A stretch of 64,000 nucleotides of DNA. Source: JAIYDQ01 sp034408855 (lineage in GTDB: Bacteria; Planctomycetota; Planctomycetia; Pirellulales; Pirellulaceae). This document shows positions 39,860 through 49,615 of the stretch, in pieces. Numbering within the stretch: position 1 is the first letter of the stretch; each line of letters starts with the position of its first letter. The notes beneath the pieces are model-generated. The model did not search any database and was not told where the DNA came from. It worked only from the letters and a program-made list of their open reading frames with translations. The translations under genes were made by a program, and so were the position numbers. The DNA is taken from contig JAWXCK010000296.1 of the NCBI GenBank assembly GCA_034408855.1, positions 9,357 to 73,356 on the forward strand. The letters are read 5' to 3'.

Positions 39860-41326
39860 ATGACCATCGTGCCGTCTCCGGTTGACCGCAATCGCCTAAC
39901 AGAAGCTCGTACCAAAATAATTGCGACCGTCGGCCCAGCTTGTGACAGCGAAGCGACGTTGGCCGAACTCGTCAATCATGGCGTCGATATTTTTCGGATC
40001 AATGCAGCTCACGGCAAGCAACCGGACTTCGCGAATACGCTCGAAAAGATAAAAAGAGTTCGAATATCAACCGGATTTCCCGTCGGTGTGCTGCTCGATT
40101 TGGCTGGCCCTAAAATCCGACTTGGCGCATTGGCCGACGGGCCTCTCGAAGTTCACAAAGGAGACGAGGTCTTCTTCATTCGCGGCGAAACGACGACCGA
40201 AAAAAATCAACTTGTCAGTATTTACCCAAAATTGCTTGATGAGCTCGATGTGGGTGAAAAAATCTTGCTGGCCGATGGCTCGATTTGTCTCGAAGCGATC
40301 GAAAAAGCCAAGGACAAAGTAAAGTGCCGAGTCCTTATCGGCGGAACGATCCGATCGAAACAAGGCATCAATTTACCTGGAACGAATCTGAGTGTTTCGG
40401 CACTTCGTCCAGAAGATATCGAAAATGCGCTCTGGGCGGCCAAAAACGAAATCGATTTTATAAGCGTCTCGTTCGTGCGCACTGCGCAAGACGTCCTGTC
40501 GCTGAAGAACCTCTTGGTTTCTATGGATTGTCCGGCGTTGGTCGTGGCGAAAATCGAAAAACGCGAAGCTCTCGAAAACCTCGAAGCGATTGTCGATGCG
40601 ACGGACGCAGTGATGGTGGCTCGCGGTGACTTGGGCGTCGAGATCGATGTCGCGGATACACCCGTCGCACAAAAACGGATCATTCAAGTTTGCCGCGACA
40701 AAGTCAAACCTGTTATTGTGGCCACGCAAATGCTCGAAAGCATGCATCACAACCGGCGTCCCACGCGAGCCGAAGCGAGCGACGTTGCAAATGCCATTCT
40801 CGATGGTGCCGATGCTTGCATGCTGAGCGGTGAAACGGCGATCGGTGAATATCCTATCGATGCCGTCGACACGATGAATCGGATTATGCTGTCTACTGAA
40901 CGAATGCTTAAGGACATCGTTATGCCTGCGAGGGTGAAAGTGGTCGATCGCGTTCACCCGATCACTTCGGCGGTTACGCATAGCGCTGCGCAAATCGCCG
41001 AATCGATCGATGCGAAACTCGTCGTCATCGCAACGCACACCGGCGGGACCGCTTGGGTCAAAGCCAAACAACGCAACTACATTCCGACGCTCGGGGTCAG
41101 CGATTCGCCGGCCATCCTTCGACGCATGTGCCTGTTCTGGGGAATCATGCCGCTAGGGGTCGAAACACTAGGAACTCCCCAAGCGTTATTCGATGAAGTG
41201 AGTCGCTGGGGGTGTGCAACCGGTATTTTGGCACCCGGCGATCGCGTCGTATACGTTACCGGTACCGGACTGCTCAACAATGCTCACAATCTAGTCGTTG
41301 TACATCAAGTCCCACCGACACCTTAA
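39860..41326 (+). CDS. pyk: Pyruvate kinase
   Basis: The last step of glycolysis: phosphoenolpyruvate plus ADP gives pyruvate and ATP. 488 residues. Conserved motifs are TKIIATVGPACDSEATL, DLAGPKIRLG, the active-site Lys in VVAKIEKREALENLE, MVARGDLGVE, and CMLSGETAIGEYPIDAV. The C-terminal domain (about 350-480) carries HTGGTAWVKAKQRNYIPTLG and is complete. It starts at the ATG at 39860. It is followed by trpB on the same strand after 164 bp. Confidence 0.97.
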   Translation: MTIVPSPVDRNRLTEARTKIIATVGPACDSEATLAELVNHGVDIFRINAAHGKQPDFANTLEKIKRVRISTGFPVGVLLDLAGPKIRLGALADGPLEVHKGDEVFFIRGETTTEKNQLVSIYPKLLDELDVGEKILLADGSICLEAIEKAKDKVKCRVLIGGTIRSKQGINLPGTNLSVSALRPEDIENALWAAKNEIDFISVSFVRTAQDVLSLKNLLVSMDCPALVVAKIEKREALENLEAIVDATDAVMVARGDLGVEIDVADTPVAQKRIIQVCRDKVKPVIVATQMLESMHHNRRPTRAEASDVANAILDGADACMLSGETAIGEYPIDAVDTMNRIMLSTERMLKDIVMPARVKVVDRVHPITSAVTHSAAQIAESIDAKLVVIATHTGGTAWVKAKQRNYIPTLGVSDSPAILRRMCLFWGIMPLGVETLGTPQALFDEVSRWGCATGILAPGDRVVYVTGTGLLNNAHNLVVVHQVPPTP

Positions 41327-41490
41327 GATTAAAAATAGCACCGGTTAATCGCTCTGCAATTCCGGAAAAACAACAGCCACAACGCGAAATCTCGATCGAG
41401 AATCGTCCCGATTCTATTGACCCTTTACGCGTTAGCATCAACAATTGCGGTTTCGATTCTACGTTGACCTGCCTAGTCTTTGGAACCAGT

Positions 41491-42735
41491 ATGAGTATTC
41501 TTTCTTCGACGAACACATCCGCTTCGCAGAGCTCGACGGCCAGCAAGGATGTCCCTGATCGAGCCGGCCGCTTCGGCGATTTCGGTGGCCGTTACGTTCC
41601 CGAAACGTTAACACGCGCTCTCGACGAATTGATCGTCGAATACGCTAAAGCCCAAAGCGACCCTGATTTTCACGCCGAGCTCGATGAATTGCTCCATCGA
41701 TTCGTCGGTCGTCCGTCGCCGCTTTATCATGCGAAACGGCTAAGTACAAAACTTGGCGGCGGCCAAATTTGGCTCAAGCGAGAAGATTTGAACCATACCG
41801 GTGCTCACAAAATCAATAACACGCTCGGTCAAGCTCTGCTGACGATACGGATGGGGAAGAAACGTGTCATCGCGGAAACGGGTGCCGGTCAACATGGAGT
41901 CGCAAGTGCCACGGCCTGCGCACATTTTGGACTTCCGTGCGTTGTCTACATGGGGGCAGAAGATGTTCGCCGCCAAAAGCCAAACGTCTTTAGCATGCGA
42001 CTGATGGGTGCCGAAGTACGACCTGTCGAGTCCGGTTCCAGAACACTTCGCGACGCTGTCAATGAAGCCATGCGAGATTGGATGAGCTCTGTCGAGTCGA
42101 CTCATTACATTATCGGATCGGTAATTGGTCCGCATCCCTTCCCGATGATCGTCCGCGATTTTCAAAGTGTGATTGGCCGTGAATGCCGCGAGCAATGTTT
42201 GACGTCGATCGGACGGTTGCCAGATAAGATCGTCGCATGTGTCGGCGGTGGCAGCAACGCAGCGGGAATGTTTTTTCCGTTCATCGAAGACCAGCAAGTT
42301 GAATTAATCGGCGTCGAAGCGGGTGGACGCGGGAACTTGCCTGGCGATCATGCATCGCCGTTGTCGTACGGCTCGCCAGGTGTTCTTCACGGAAGCTATA
42401 GCTACGTGATGCAAGACGAAGATGGCCAGACTTCGGATGTTCATAGTATGTCGGCTGGCCTCGACTATCCAGGTGTCGGTCCCGAGCATAGCTACTGGAA
42501 AGATACCAACCGAGTTCGCTACACGGCGTGCCGCGACGACGAAGCATTGGCCGCTTTTGATTTCCTGGCCCGCTCCGAAGGTATCCTGTCGGCTTTAGAA
42601 ACTTGTCACGCCATTGCCGAGGCCGTTGAGATTGCCAAGTCGATGGCCAAAGATCAGCATCTCGTGATCTGCTTGAGCGGTCGCGGCGACAAGGATGCAG
42701 CCGAAATCGCGAGACTGCGCGGCGAGGCCTGGTAG
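41491..42735 (+). CDS. trpB: Tryptophan synthase beta chain
   Basis: The PLP enzyme condensing indole with serine to tryptophan. 414 residues. The PLP Lys lies in LNHTGAHKINNTLGQA, the ammonium/substrate motif is AETGAGQHGVASA, the phosphate-binding loop is CVGGGSNAAGMF, and the C-terminal CLSGRGDKD is complete. The ATG at 41491 gives MSILSSTNTS, a short Ser/Thr-rich extension before DRAGRFGDFGGRYVPETL. Longer frames overlap pyk and are rejected. Only trpB and trpA are here; other trp genes are not in the window. Confidence 0.97.
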   Translation: MSILSSTNTSASQSSTASKDVPDRAGRFGDFGGRYVPETLTRALDELIVEYAKAQSDPDFHAELDELLHRFVGRPSPLYHAKRLSTKLGGGQIWLKREDLNHTGAHKINNTLGQALLTIRMGKKRVIAETGAGQHGVASATACAHFGLPCVVYMGAEDVRRQKPNVFSMRLMGAEVRPVESGSRTLRDAVNEAMRDWMSSVESTHYIIGSVIGPHPFPMIVRDFQSVIGRECREQCLTSIGRLPDKIVACVGGGSNAAGMFFPFIEDQQVELIGVEAGGRGNLPGDHASPLSYGSPGVLHGSYSYVMQDEDGQTSDVHSMSAGLDYPGVGPEHSYWKDTNRVRYTACRDDEALAAFDFLARSEGILSALETCHAIAEAVEIAKSMAKDQHLVICLSGRGDKDAAEIARLRGEAW

Positions 42736-42767
42736 TCCCTCTTATTTAGAATCAGCATTTATACTTT

Positions 42768-43580
42768 ATGTCAGCCATCGACGACCTCTTTGTTCAACTT
42801 CGCCGCGACGGCAAAAAGGCTTTTCTGCCATTCATCACCGCTGGAGATCCCGATCTTGCGTTTACCGCCAAGTTGCTAACGCGACTCGATCAACTCGGAT
42901 GCAATATGGCGGAAGTCGGAATCCCATATAGCGATCCGATTGCCGACGGCCCGGTTATCCAAGCGTCGTACACTCGAGCACTCAACAAAAAAATCAAGCT
43001 TCACGATATTTTTCGCAAAATAGGTACGGTCTCCCCTAAGCTAAAGATGCCTCTGGTCACCATGGTCAGCTACGCGGTTATCCATCGAGTCGGCCTGTCG
43101 ACGTTTGTTGACCAAGCGAAAGCCGCTGGATTTGCCGGAGCGATTGTCCCCGACTTATTAGTCGAGGAATGCAGTGAATTGTCGACAATCTGCCGCGAAA
43201 AGGATTTTAGTTTGATCCAACTCGTGACGCCGACCACGCCCCCCGAACGCGCTTTGAAAATCGCCGAGCGCTCGACCGGCTTCCTCTACTTTGTTTCTGT
43301 CACTGGAATCACTGGCGAGCGAACGGAGTTGCCGGAGGGATTGGTGGAACGTGTCGATTGGCTACGTCAGCGGACGCCACTTCCGATCTGTATCGGTTTC
43401 GGAGTCAGTCGACCTGACCATGTACGTTTGCTCGCACCAGTCGCCGATGGACTCATCGTCGGTTCGGCCATTGTGCGACATATGGCGGCGTCTTCCAACG
43501 GCCAATTCGAATCCGAATCGGCATTGTCCAATATCGAACAGCTCGTAAAAGAACTGATGTCCGCCTTGTACGTCTCGTAG
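42768..43580 (+). CDS. trpA: Tryptophan synthase alpha chain
   Basis: Releases indole from indole-3-glycerol phosphate and channels it to TrpB. 270 residues. Catalytic Glu and Asp lie in NMAEVGIPYSDPIADGPVIQ. The phosphate-binding loop region IGFGVSRPDHV and LIVGSAIVRHM are conserved. It starts at the ATG at 42768, 32 bp after the trpB stop, so the two are co-transcribed. The family's flexible loop 6 appears as FVSVTGITGERTELPEGL, of normal length. Confidence 0.97.
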   Translation: MSAIDDLFVQLRRDGKKAFLPFITAGDPDLAFTAKLLTRLDQLGCNMAEVGIPYSDPIADGPVIQASYTRALNKKIKLHDIFRKIGTVSPKLKMPLVTMVSYAVIHRVGLSTFVDQAKAAGFAGAIVPDLLVEECSELSTICREKDFSLIQLVTPTTPPERALKIAERSTGFLYFVSVTGITGERTELPEGLVERVDWLRQRTPLPICIGFGVSRPDHVRLLAPVADGLIVGSAIVRHMAASSNGQFESESALSNIEQLVKELMSALYVS

Positions 43581-43643
43581 TTCAATTGCCCTCGCTTGAA
43601 CAATTCCACTTCCCAACCATTTCAACGAACACGAAAGTTACCG

Positions 43644-44948
43644 ATGACTGCATTCCATTCGAAAAAATTCTGTTTCGTCGTTGTACTGCTTGTCGCTGGA
43701 ATATTTGGCTGTACTCCAACCGTCCCGCCTGCCGATCCAGCGGTTCGCAGTGCGGTCGGTAACCTTGAAGATCCAGATGCTGTTGAAGCAATCTTCGATG
43801 TCCCCGCTATTCGATTGCAACAAAAGAACGATCGCGTAACCAGCGTCGACTATCGACAGTGCGGTGAAGGTTGGGCCAAGAGTTTGGCTTTTATCGCCAA
43901 TCTCCCTTATGTCGAGACGTTGATCTTGTCGGGTCCGGAAGCGACTGACGAATCGATTGCTCCGTTGGCCGACCATCCTGGTTTACGGATCATTAGCATC
44001 GAACAAACTTCGATCACCGATGCCGGAATCGAGATGCTTGCGAATCTTCCCAGCCTCGAAGATATCAACCTTGACCGTTCGAACATTACCGATGCCGCGA
44101 TGAAAAGTCTCGCGAACACGAAAACGCTGAAACGAATTCGAGCCGCACGCACGAAGCTTTCCGATGCCGGACTGGCTTATCTGAAAGATGCAACCCAATT
44201 GGAATTGCTCGACCTCTCCGATTGCCCGCAAATTAGCGATGAAGGATTGGCTTACTTAAAGGGGCTGACTAAACTTCGCAATCTAAGCTTATGGGGCAAG
44301 AGCATCACCGATAAAGGACTGGTTCATCTATCCAATTTAAAAGAAATGGCCGCCATTAGCTTCCAGGACTGTGGAATAACCGACTCGGGTTTTGCACCGC
44401 TGGCGGGTATGACCAAATTAAAGGAACTTAACCTTTTTCGCACCGGTGTCAGCGATGGTGCTTTAAAGGAATTGGTCGGTGCCAAGAATCTTACCAAAGT
44501 CAATCTTCGCGATACACGGATCACCAGCAATGCGCTGATCGAGTATTTGCCGAACTATCCATCGATCGCCGTTTTGGATCTCAGCGAAACTCGTATCAAT
44601 GATAGTGCGCTGCCAGCCATCGCTAAATTGGAAAAGCTCGTCGACCTCAACCTTTGGCAGACTCGAATCGCCGACGAAGGATTAGCTGCATTGACCGATA
44701 CGAAACTCAAGCGACTCAACCTTGACGACACTAGCAATGTCGGCGACGCAGGAATGGAGCACGTCGCAAAGATTACTTCCCTAGAATGGCTTCATGTCGG
44801 CAAAACAAACATTACCGATGCTGGGCTCGCAAAGCTAGAATCACTCAAAAACCTTACCATACTCATCATCAACAACACCGCGGTCTCCAAAAAGGCCCTC
44901 GATGCAATCCAGGAAAAGCTTCCTCGACTCAAGTCGATTGAACGCTAG
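43644..44948 (+). CDS. Leucine-rich-repeat lipoprotein
   Basis: 434 residues. A lipoprotein signal (MTAFHSKKFCFVVVLLVAGIFGC) ends in lipobox AGIFGC. From about residue 95 to the end there are about a dozen regular ~24-residue leucine-rich repeats of the RNI/cysteine-containing type, each reading like I-x-D-A-G-L-x-x-L-x-x-L-x-x-L-x-x-L-x-L-x-x-T (examples: ITDAGIEMLANLPSLEDINL, ISDEGLAYLKGLTKLRNLSL, ITDAGLAKLESLKNLTILII). It is probably a protein-binding surface lipoprotein in the outer membrane or periplasm. It begins 63 bp after trpA on the same strand and may be in the same transcript; no functional link is evident. Confidence 0.85.
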   Translation: MTAFHSKKFCFVVVLLVAGIFGCTPTVPPADPAVRSAVGNLEDPDAVEAIFDVPAIRLQQKNDRVTSVDYRQCGEGWAKSLAFIANLPYVETLILSGPEATDESIAPLADHPGLRIISIEQTSITDAGIEMLANLPSLEDINLDRSNITDAAMKSLANTKTLKRIRAARTKLSDAGLAYLKDATQLELLDLSDCPQISDEGLAYLKGLTKLRNLSLWGKSITDKGLVHLSNLKEMAAISFQDCGITDSGFAPLAGMTKLKELNLFRTGVSDGALKELVGAKNLTKVNLRDTRITSNALIEYLPNYPSIAVLDLSETRINDSALPAIAKLEKLVDLNLWQTRIADEGLAALTDTKLKRLNLDDTSNVGDAGMEHVAKITSLEWLHVGKTNITDAGLAKLESLKNLTILIINNTAVSKKALDAIQEKLPRLKSIER

Positions 44949-44961
44949 ACGAACGTCAAAA

Positions 44962-44998
44962 GCGTATCCAAGCACAAAAGTTACCTTAGTGGATACGC
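44962..44998. terminator. 9-bp inverted repeat after the LRR lipoprotein gene
   Basis: GCGTATCCA, a 19-nt loop, TGGATACGC, starting 13 bp after the stop codon. There is no T-run directly after it, so factor-independent termination is uncertain. The remaining part of the 293-bp gap to the next gene contains A/T-rich stretches but nothing recognised. Confidence 0.4.
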
Positions 44999-45241
44999 GC
45001 AGCACGTCGTAAAAGCGGCTGCGGCAACGAGCGAGCGCTCGGTAGCAAAAAGTAGACAGTTAGTGTTTTGAATCCTCACTTCCGCAAAAAATTTAGATAG
45101 CTACTCCCGTTTCGGCGCGTTTTTGTTCAAAATAGATCGATCGGGAAAGATAAGCGGATTTCGGACGAAGAGTTCGCAAAAATGCTGGACTTTCGATGAC
45201 TCGATAGCGTAGGATGAACGTGCTTGAGCAAGGGTGTCAAG

Positions 45242-45484
45242 ATGTCGGATCTATTGTCTCGTTCGTATGTGCAGGCTGGACTAAGCGTTCTGGGTTTACT
45301 GGTCGTTTCCTCGATTGCGTATTTTGTGCTGTCAAGGTTGCGCGATTTATCCTCCAACGACCATACACTGTCGGCTGACCTCGCCAAGAATTTCGAAGAA
45401 ATGCGACGTGAGGGTGACATAGACGACAAGGAATTCCGAAACATACAATCGTTGCTCAAGAAGGAAACAAAGTCTTCCTCGTGA
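45242..45484 (+). CDS. Small single-pass membrane protein with SHOCT-like C-terminus
   Basis: 80 residues. One transmembrane helix (about residues 11-31, QAGLSVLGLLVVSSIAYFVLSRL) is followed by a short charged cytoplasmic part with LAKNFEEMRREGDIDDKEFRNIQSLL, which has the spacing of a SHOCT-type helical hairpin (L-x-x-L-x-x-G-x-I-x-x-x-E-F). The ATG at 45242 has AAGG 8 nt upstream. It is located ~360 bp upstream of clpX. Function unknown. Confidence 0.75.
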   Translation: MSDLLSRSYVQAGLSVLGLLVVSSIAYFVLSRLRDLSSNDHTLSADLAKNFEEMRREGDIDDKEFRNIQSLLKKETKSSS

Positions 45485-45842
45485 TCGCGATCCGGTCGGC
45501 CTTCTAACCGGTGAGCGAAAGAAGTCGACTTTGATTCGAAAAACCATCGCATAGCGTTGGCAATCGAGACTTCAGGTTACAACGATTGGGTTGAAGAAAT
45601 CGTCCGGACGACGGTTTCGAAGACCACCAATGCAAAAAGTGTATTTTCGGCTCGAAAACCGCGGACACGGAAGGCCCGGTTCAAACGTGAGTCTACTTTC
45701 CAACGGACGGGAGGTAGCTTGCGAATGACCCATCGAGCATCCGTTCAGCGTGTTCTCATTCATCATTTACCGTCGTCGACAAAGCGATGCGTACCGCAAG
45801 GGCGCGACGCCGGTTGTGATTAGAGTAGTTTTAGGAGTCGTT
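45485..45842 (+). other. 358-bp gap upstream of clpX without a supportable gene
   Basis: Open frames in this stretch start with poor codons and have no family resemblance. The clpX ribosome-binding site AGGAG (45832-45836) lies at its right end. No clpP or tig gene, which commonly precede clpX, is present. A promoter for clpX is expected here, but I could not assign boxes with confidence. Confidence 0.5.
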
Positions 45843-47132
<1,290 letters not shown>

Positions 47133-47139
47133 GAGGCTA

Positions 47140-47183
47140 GTAGTCCCGCCTTCAGGCAACCGTCCGTAGTTCTGCCTTCAGGC
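47140..47183. repeat. Pair of 18-bp direct repeats after clpX
   Basis: GTAGTCCCGCCTTCAGGC (47140-47157) and GTAGTTCTGCCTTCAGGC (47166-47183) match at 16 of 18 positions. GCCTTCAGGC is itself nearly palindromic. It looks like a short dispersed intergenic repeat family rather than a terminator. Confidence 0.6.
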
Positions 47184-47237
47184 GGCTGACCAGCCAGCAA
47201 ACTTAACGAACTATCTAGACCCATAGAACTCAACACC

Positions 47238-47267
47238 AAAACCCGAAGACGAAAGTCTTCGGGTTTT
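47238..47267 (+). terminator. Intrinsic terminator of clpX
   Basis: A 13-bp perfect stem AAAACCCGAAGAC / GTCTTCGGGTTTT with a GAAA tetraloop (47251-47254), followed by further T residues. It is strongest on the plus strand. Confidence 0.93.
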
Positions 47268-47310
47268 TTGTTGATCAATTTTCTCGCGATCATCCCCTAA
47301 AAATGCTACC

Positions 47311-47524
47311 ATGACCAAGTAGCCCAAGTGCAAAGTCACGATACGGAAACACGACGTCCAATCCCTATGCTTCCAATGCAAATTGTGAATCGAAATCGGA
47401 ACTGAATTCAAACACGCGTCAAATTCTTATCAAAACAGCGTTGTTCGTAGTTTTCGCGGTTGCGGTTCTAGTCGGAGTATTCCTCTATTGGTTAGCGTTC
47501 GACTCGCTAAATCCATTTTCGTAG
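47311..47524 (+). pseudogene. Frameshifted small membrane protein gene
   Basis: A frame open from about 47315 to a TAG at 47522-47524 encodes SPSAKSRYGNTTSNPYASNA, a short linker, then a clear transmembrane helix (TALFVVFAVAVLVGVFLYWLAF) and the end DSLNPFS. No ATG, GTG or TTG occurs in that frame. An ATG at 47311 lies one base out of phase, giving MTK then TAG; removing one base near 47320 would join MTK to the open frame into a ~68-residue protein. I infer a recent single-base indel, or a sequencing error. The NPYAS motif before a membrane helix is a pattern I associate with small planctomycete membrane proteins. Confidence 0.5.
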
Positions 47525-47935
47525 CACCCTGTGCGCGCGTGCTTTGCATCAAATCAATCACGACGCTCTTACGGTTCCAAGACTCGCACGCGTCAAACGA
47601 CCTCTCCTCCGATTTGAAACCGCCGGCTTGAGATTCCATCCCGTCGAAGTGCGGCATGATCTTCCTGGACAGATAGGCATCCACGACATCCTGAACACTG
47701 TCATCAATATCAAGTAACGGAAGTTTATCGAAGACTGTTAAAGCATCGGATTTATTCGGATAATCACCGTGATTGAGTTCGACAATAGTTGCCAGGCTTG
47801 TCACAATCTGGTCGGTTCCCGTTATAGCGGCGTCATACCAACGTCGCGTCCATTCGCGACGAGCCACCATATCGGTTCGGTTCGAACCTCGTAGTAAAAA
47901 CTGGCAATAGAAGTCTCAACGTAGATTCGGGCCAT
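47430..47935 (-). pseudogene. Decayed PIN-domain (VapC-type) toxin gene
   Basis: An ATG at 47935 opens MARIYVETSIASFYYEVRTEP, the canonical start of a PIN-domain ribonuclease with the first acidic residue. The frame is then lost by a single-base change near 47870, where a second frame continues MVARREWTRRWYDAA and then IVTSLATIVELNHGDY, LPLLDIDDSVQDVVDAYLSRKIMP. This matches the middle of the same family, with the second acidic residue. After KIMP (about 47655) the similarity stops and the C-terminal Asp-containing part (usually DALHLA...TWN) is absent, replaced by unrelated sequence up to a chance stop at 47430. So there is one frameshift plus loss of the 3' third. A short open frame just upstream (QYSQWPPEYLRLQRTL) may be the remains of an antitoxin. 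Confidence 0.72.
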
Positions 47936-48060
47936 CGTCGTTTAAAGTCCTCTGAAGGCGGAGGTATTCTGGAGGCCACTGTGAGTATTGCAGAATCCCC
48001 GACGCATTTGTCTCGACGCCGTTTCAGCTAGATCACATCATTGCCGTAAAGCACGTCGCA

Positions 48061-49548
48061 TTAGTCAATAAATTCTTGTTTGGGTTCGGGCAGGAAGAGA
48101 CCGGCGATCAAGGCGACTACTGCGATCGTTGTCGCGACGTAACCGGCGGCTTGGGCAACGTGCATTGGTAAAACGACGCCTGAATCTGATAGCAATGGGG
48201 CCACTAGATTGGTCGTTACGAGTGCCATGCTCGTTCCGACCATGCGACCGCCTACATTGGTCGCAAAACTGCCACCTGTTCCTCGAAGGTGCATCGGGAA
48301 GACCTTGGGAAGATACTCGCCGAAGTAACTAAACTGTCCGACGGTCAACAAACCGCACAAGGCGTAGGCCCAGAGGAATGTCGATCCGCCCATGCCAAAG
48401 AAAACGAAATAGGTCAACGGTATCATCACTAGCAACGGAATTTGGAAAATCTTCAAAAGCACGACACGCTTAATACCCCAGATAATCAGTACCGCCAAAA
48501 GTATTCGCCCTATCAAGCCACCCATCTCTTGATGCAACTGAACGGTATCGGCATACTCTTTGATCTCATCATTGTGCGGTTTTTGTTTTGCAAAATTGGT
48601 TTTGATGAGTCCCATGACTTCGGCTCGGCTTGGGTCGTCTTCAGCTAACTCATTTAGCTTGGTGTAGAGCGTCTTCGCTTCGACTTGCAACGGCTTCAAC
48701 TCGATCGCTTGAGTCTTCACGTCAGGTAAACCCGGTGTTACTCGAGCGACGGTTACTTGCAGTGCACCGAAAGCGACTCCGTAAGCACAGGCCGAAAGAA
48801 TTGCCGTCACGATCGTGACGCGCCGCAATTCTGGAGAAAACAAAGCAGCAAAGCTCGGTCGTTTCAATGTACCGGCAGCTCTACGCTCTTTCCAAACTTG
48901 ACTCTCTGGAACGAATGGCAAGAGGATCGCGATCGGGATGGCTGGCAAGATTCCGGTCATCAACAAGTAACGCCAAGAATTGGGTAAGGCGGAACCTAAA
49001 CCGTGCGGCAATCCAAAACTAGGCAGCTTATCGATGTTCGCGCTGATCGCAATGCTACAGGCAGTCACCAGCACGCCACCTAACGACGCAAACATCTGAG
49101 TGATGCCCAACCATTTTTCTCTTTCGCGTCGATTGGGAAAAACTTCTGCCAGCCAAGTAATGGCAGCGACAAATTCAATACAGACGCCGATGAACGTCGT
49201 GCTACGAAAAAAAACGAACGTTGCTAAGTTCGGTGAGTAGGCTGCGCAAAACGGAGATAGCGAATAGACGAAAATGCTGGCCGCCATAATCGTTTTGCGC
49301 CCGAAGCGGTCGACGAGCCAACCTCCCCATAAACCGAAAACGCCGCCGCACAAGGCCGAAATCCACAAAAGTCTTCCGACCCATATCGTAACGAGCGGAT
49401 GATTGAGTGGGACTTGCAAGAGTTCCGCGATCGCCGGTGCGGCGACCAACGGTGTCATTAGCAATTCATAGGTGTCGAACAAAAAGCCGATGCTGGCGAT
49501 GATGATGATGAGCCAAGTAACGACCGAGAAGTTTTTCGAACTTTGCAT
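48061..49548 (-). CDS. MFS transporter (sugar/metabolite:H+ symporter type)
   Basis: 495 residues with twelve predicted membrane helices. The first loop carries the MFS signature GGWLVDRFGRKTIM and the fourth-helix region has RSTTFIGVCIEFVAAITWLAEVFPNRRERE. An unusual ~80-residue hydrophilic insert (about residues 265-345, rich in Lys, Glu and Asp; VARVTPGLPDVKTQAIELKP and onward) lies at the central loop between helices 6 and 7. C-terminal helices include FSYFGEYLPKVFPMHLRGTGGSFATN, typical of the sugar-porter and related branch. Substrate unknown. The gene lies 67 bp downstream of the decarboxylase on the same strand, which hints at, but does not show, amino acid or polyamine exchange. Confidence 0.9.
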   Translation of the reverse strand: MQSSKNFSVVTWLIIIIASIGFLFDTYELLMTPLVAAPAIAELLQVPLNHPLVTIWVGRLLWISALCGGVFGLWGGWLVDRFGRKTIMAASIFVYSLSPFCAAYSPNLATFVFFRSTTFIGVCIEFVAAITWLAEVFPNRREREKWLGITQMFASLGGVLVTACSIAISANIDKLPSFGLPHGLGSALPNSWRYLLMTGILPAIPIAILLPFVPESQVWKERRAAGTLKRPSFAALFSPELRRVTIVTAILSACAYGVAFGALQVTVARVTPGLPDVKTQAIELKPLQVEAKTLYTKLNELAEDDPSRAEVMGLIKTNFAKQKPHNDEIKEYADTVQLHQEMGGLIGRILLAVLIIWGIKRVVLLKIFQIPLLVMIPLTYFVFFGMGGSTFLWAYALCGLLTVGQFSYFGEYLPKVFPMHLRGTGGSFATNVGGRMVGTSMALVTTNLVAPLLSDSGVVLPMHVAQAAGYVATTIAVVALIAGLFLPEPKQEFID

Positions 49549-49615
49549 AGTAAATGGCTGATGGCAGGCGGGACGTTGGAGGGGAGTACGAGCAATGCAC
49601 GTGCTTCGGAAACGA

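Noticed and set aside
39860..42735. Regulated trp attenuator before trpB
   Set aside because: The 164-bp gap has no Trp-rich leader peptide and no convincing alternating hairpins.
45557..45823. 88-codon open frame upstream of clpX
   Set aside because: Starts with TTG, basic composition with no domain, overlaps the clpX leader; looks like chance.
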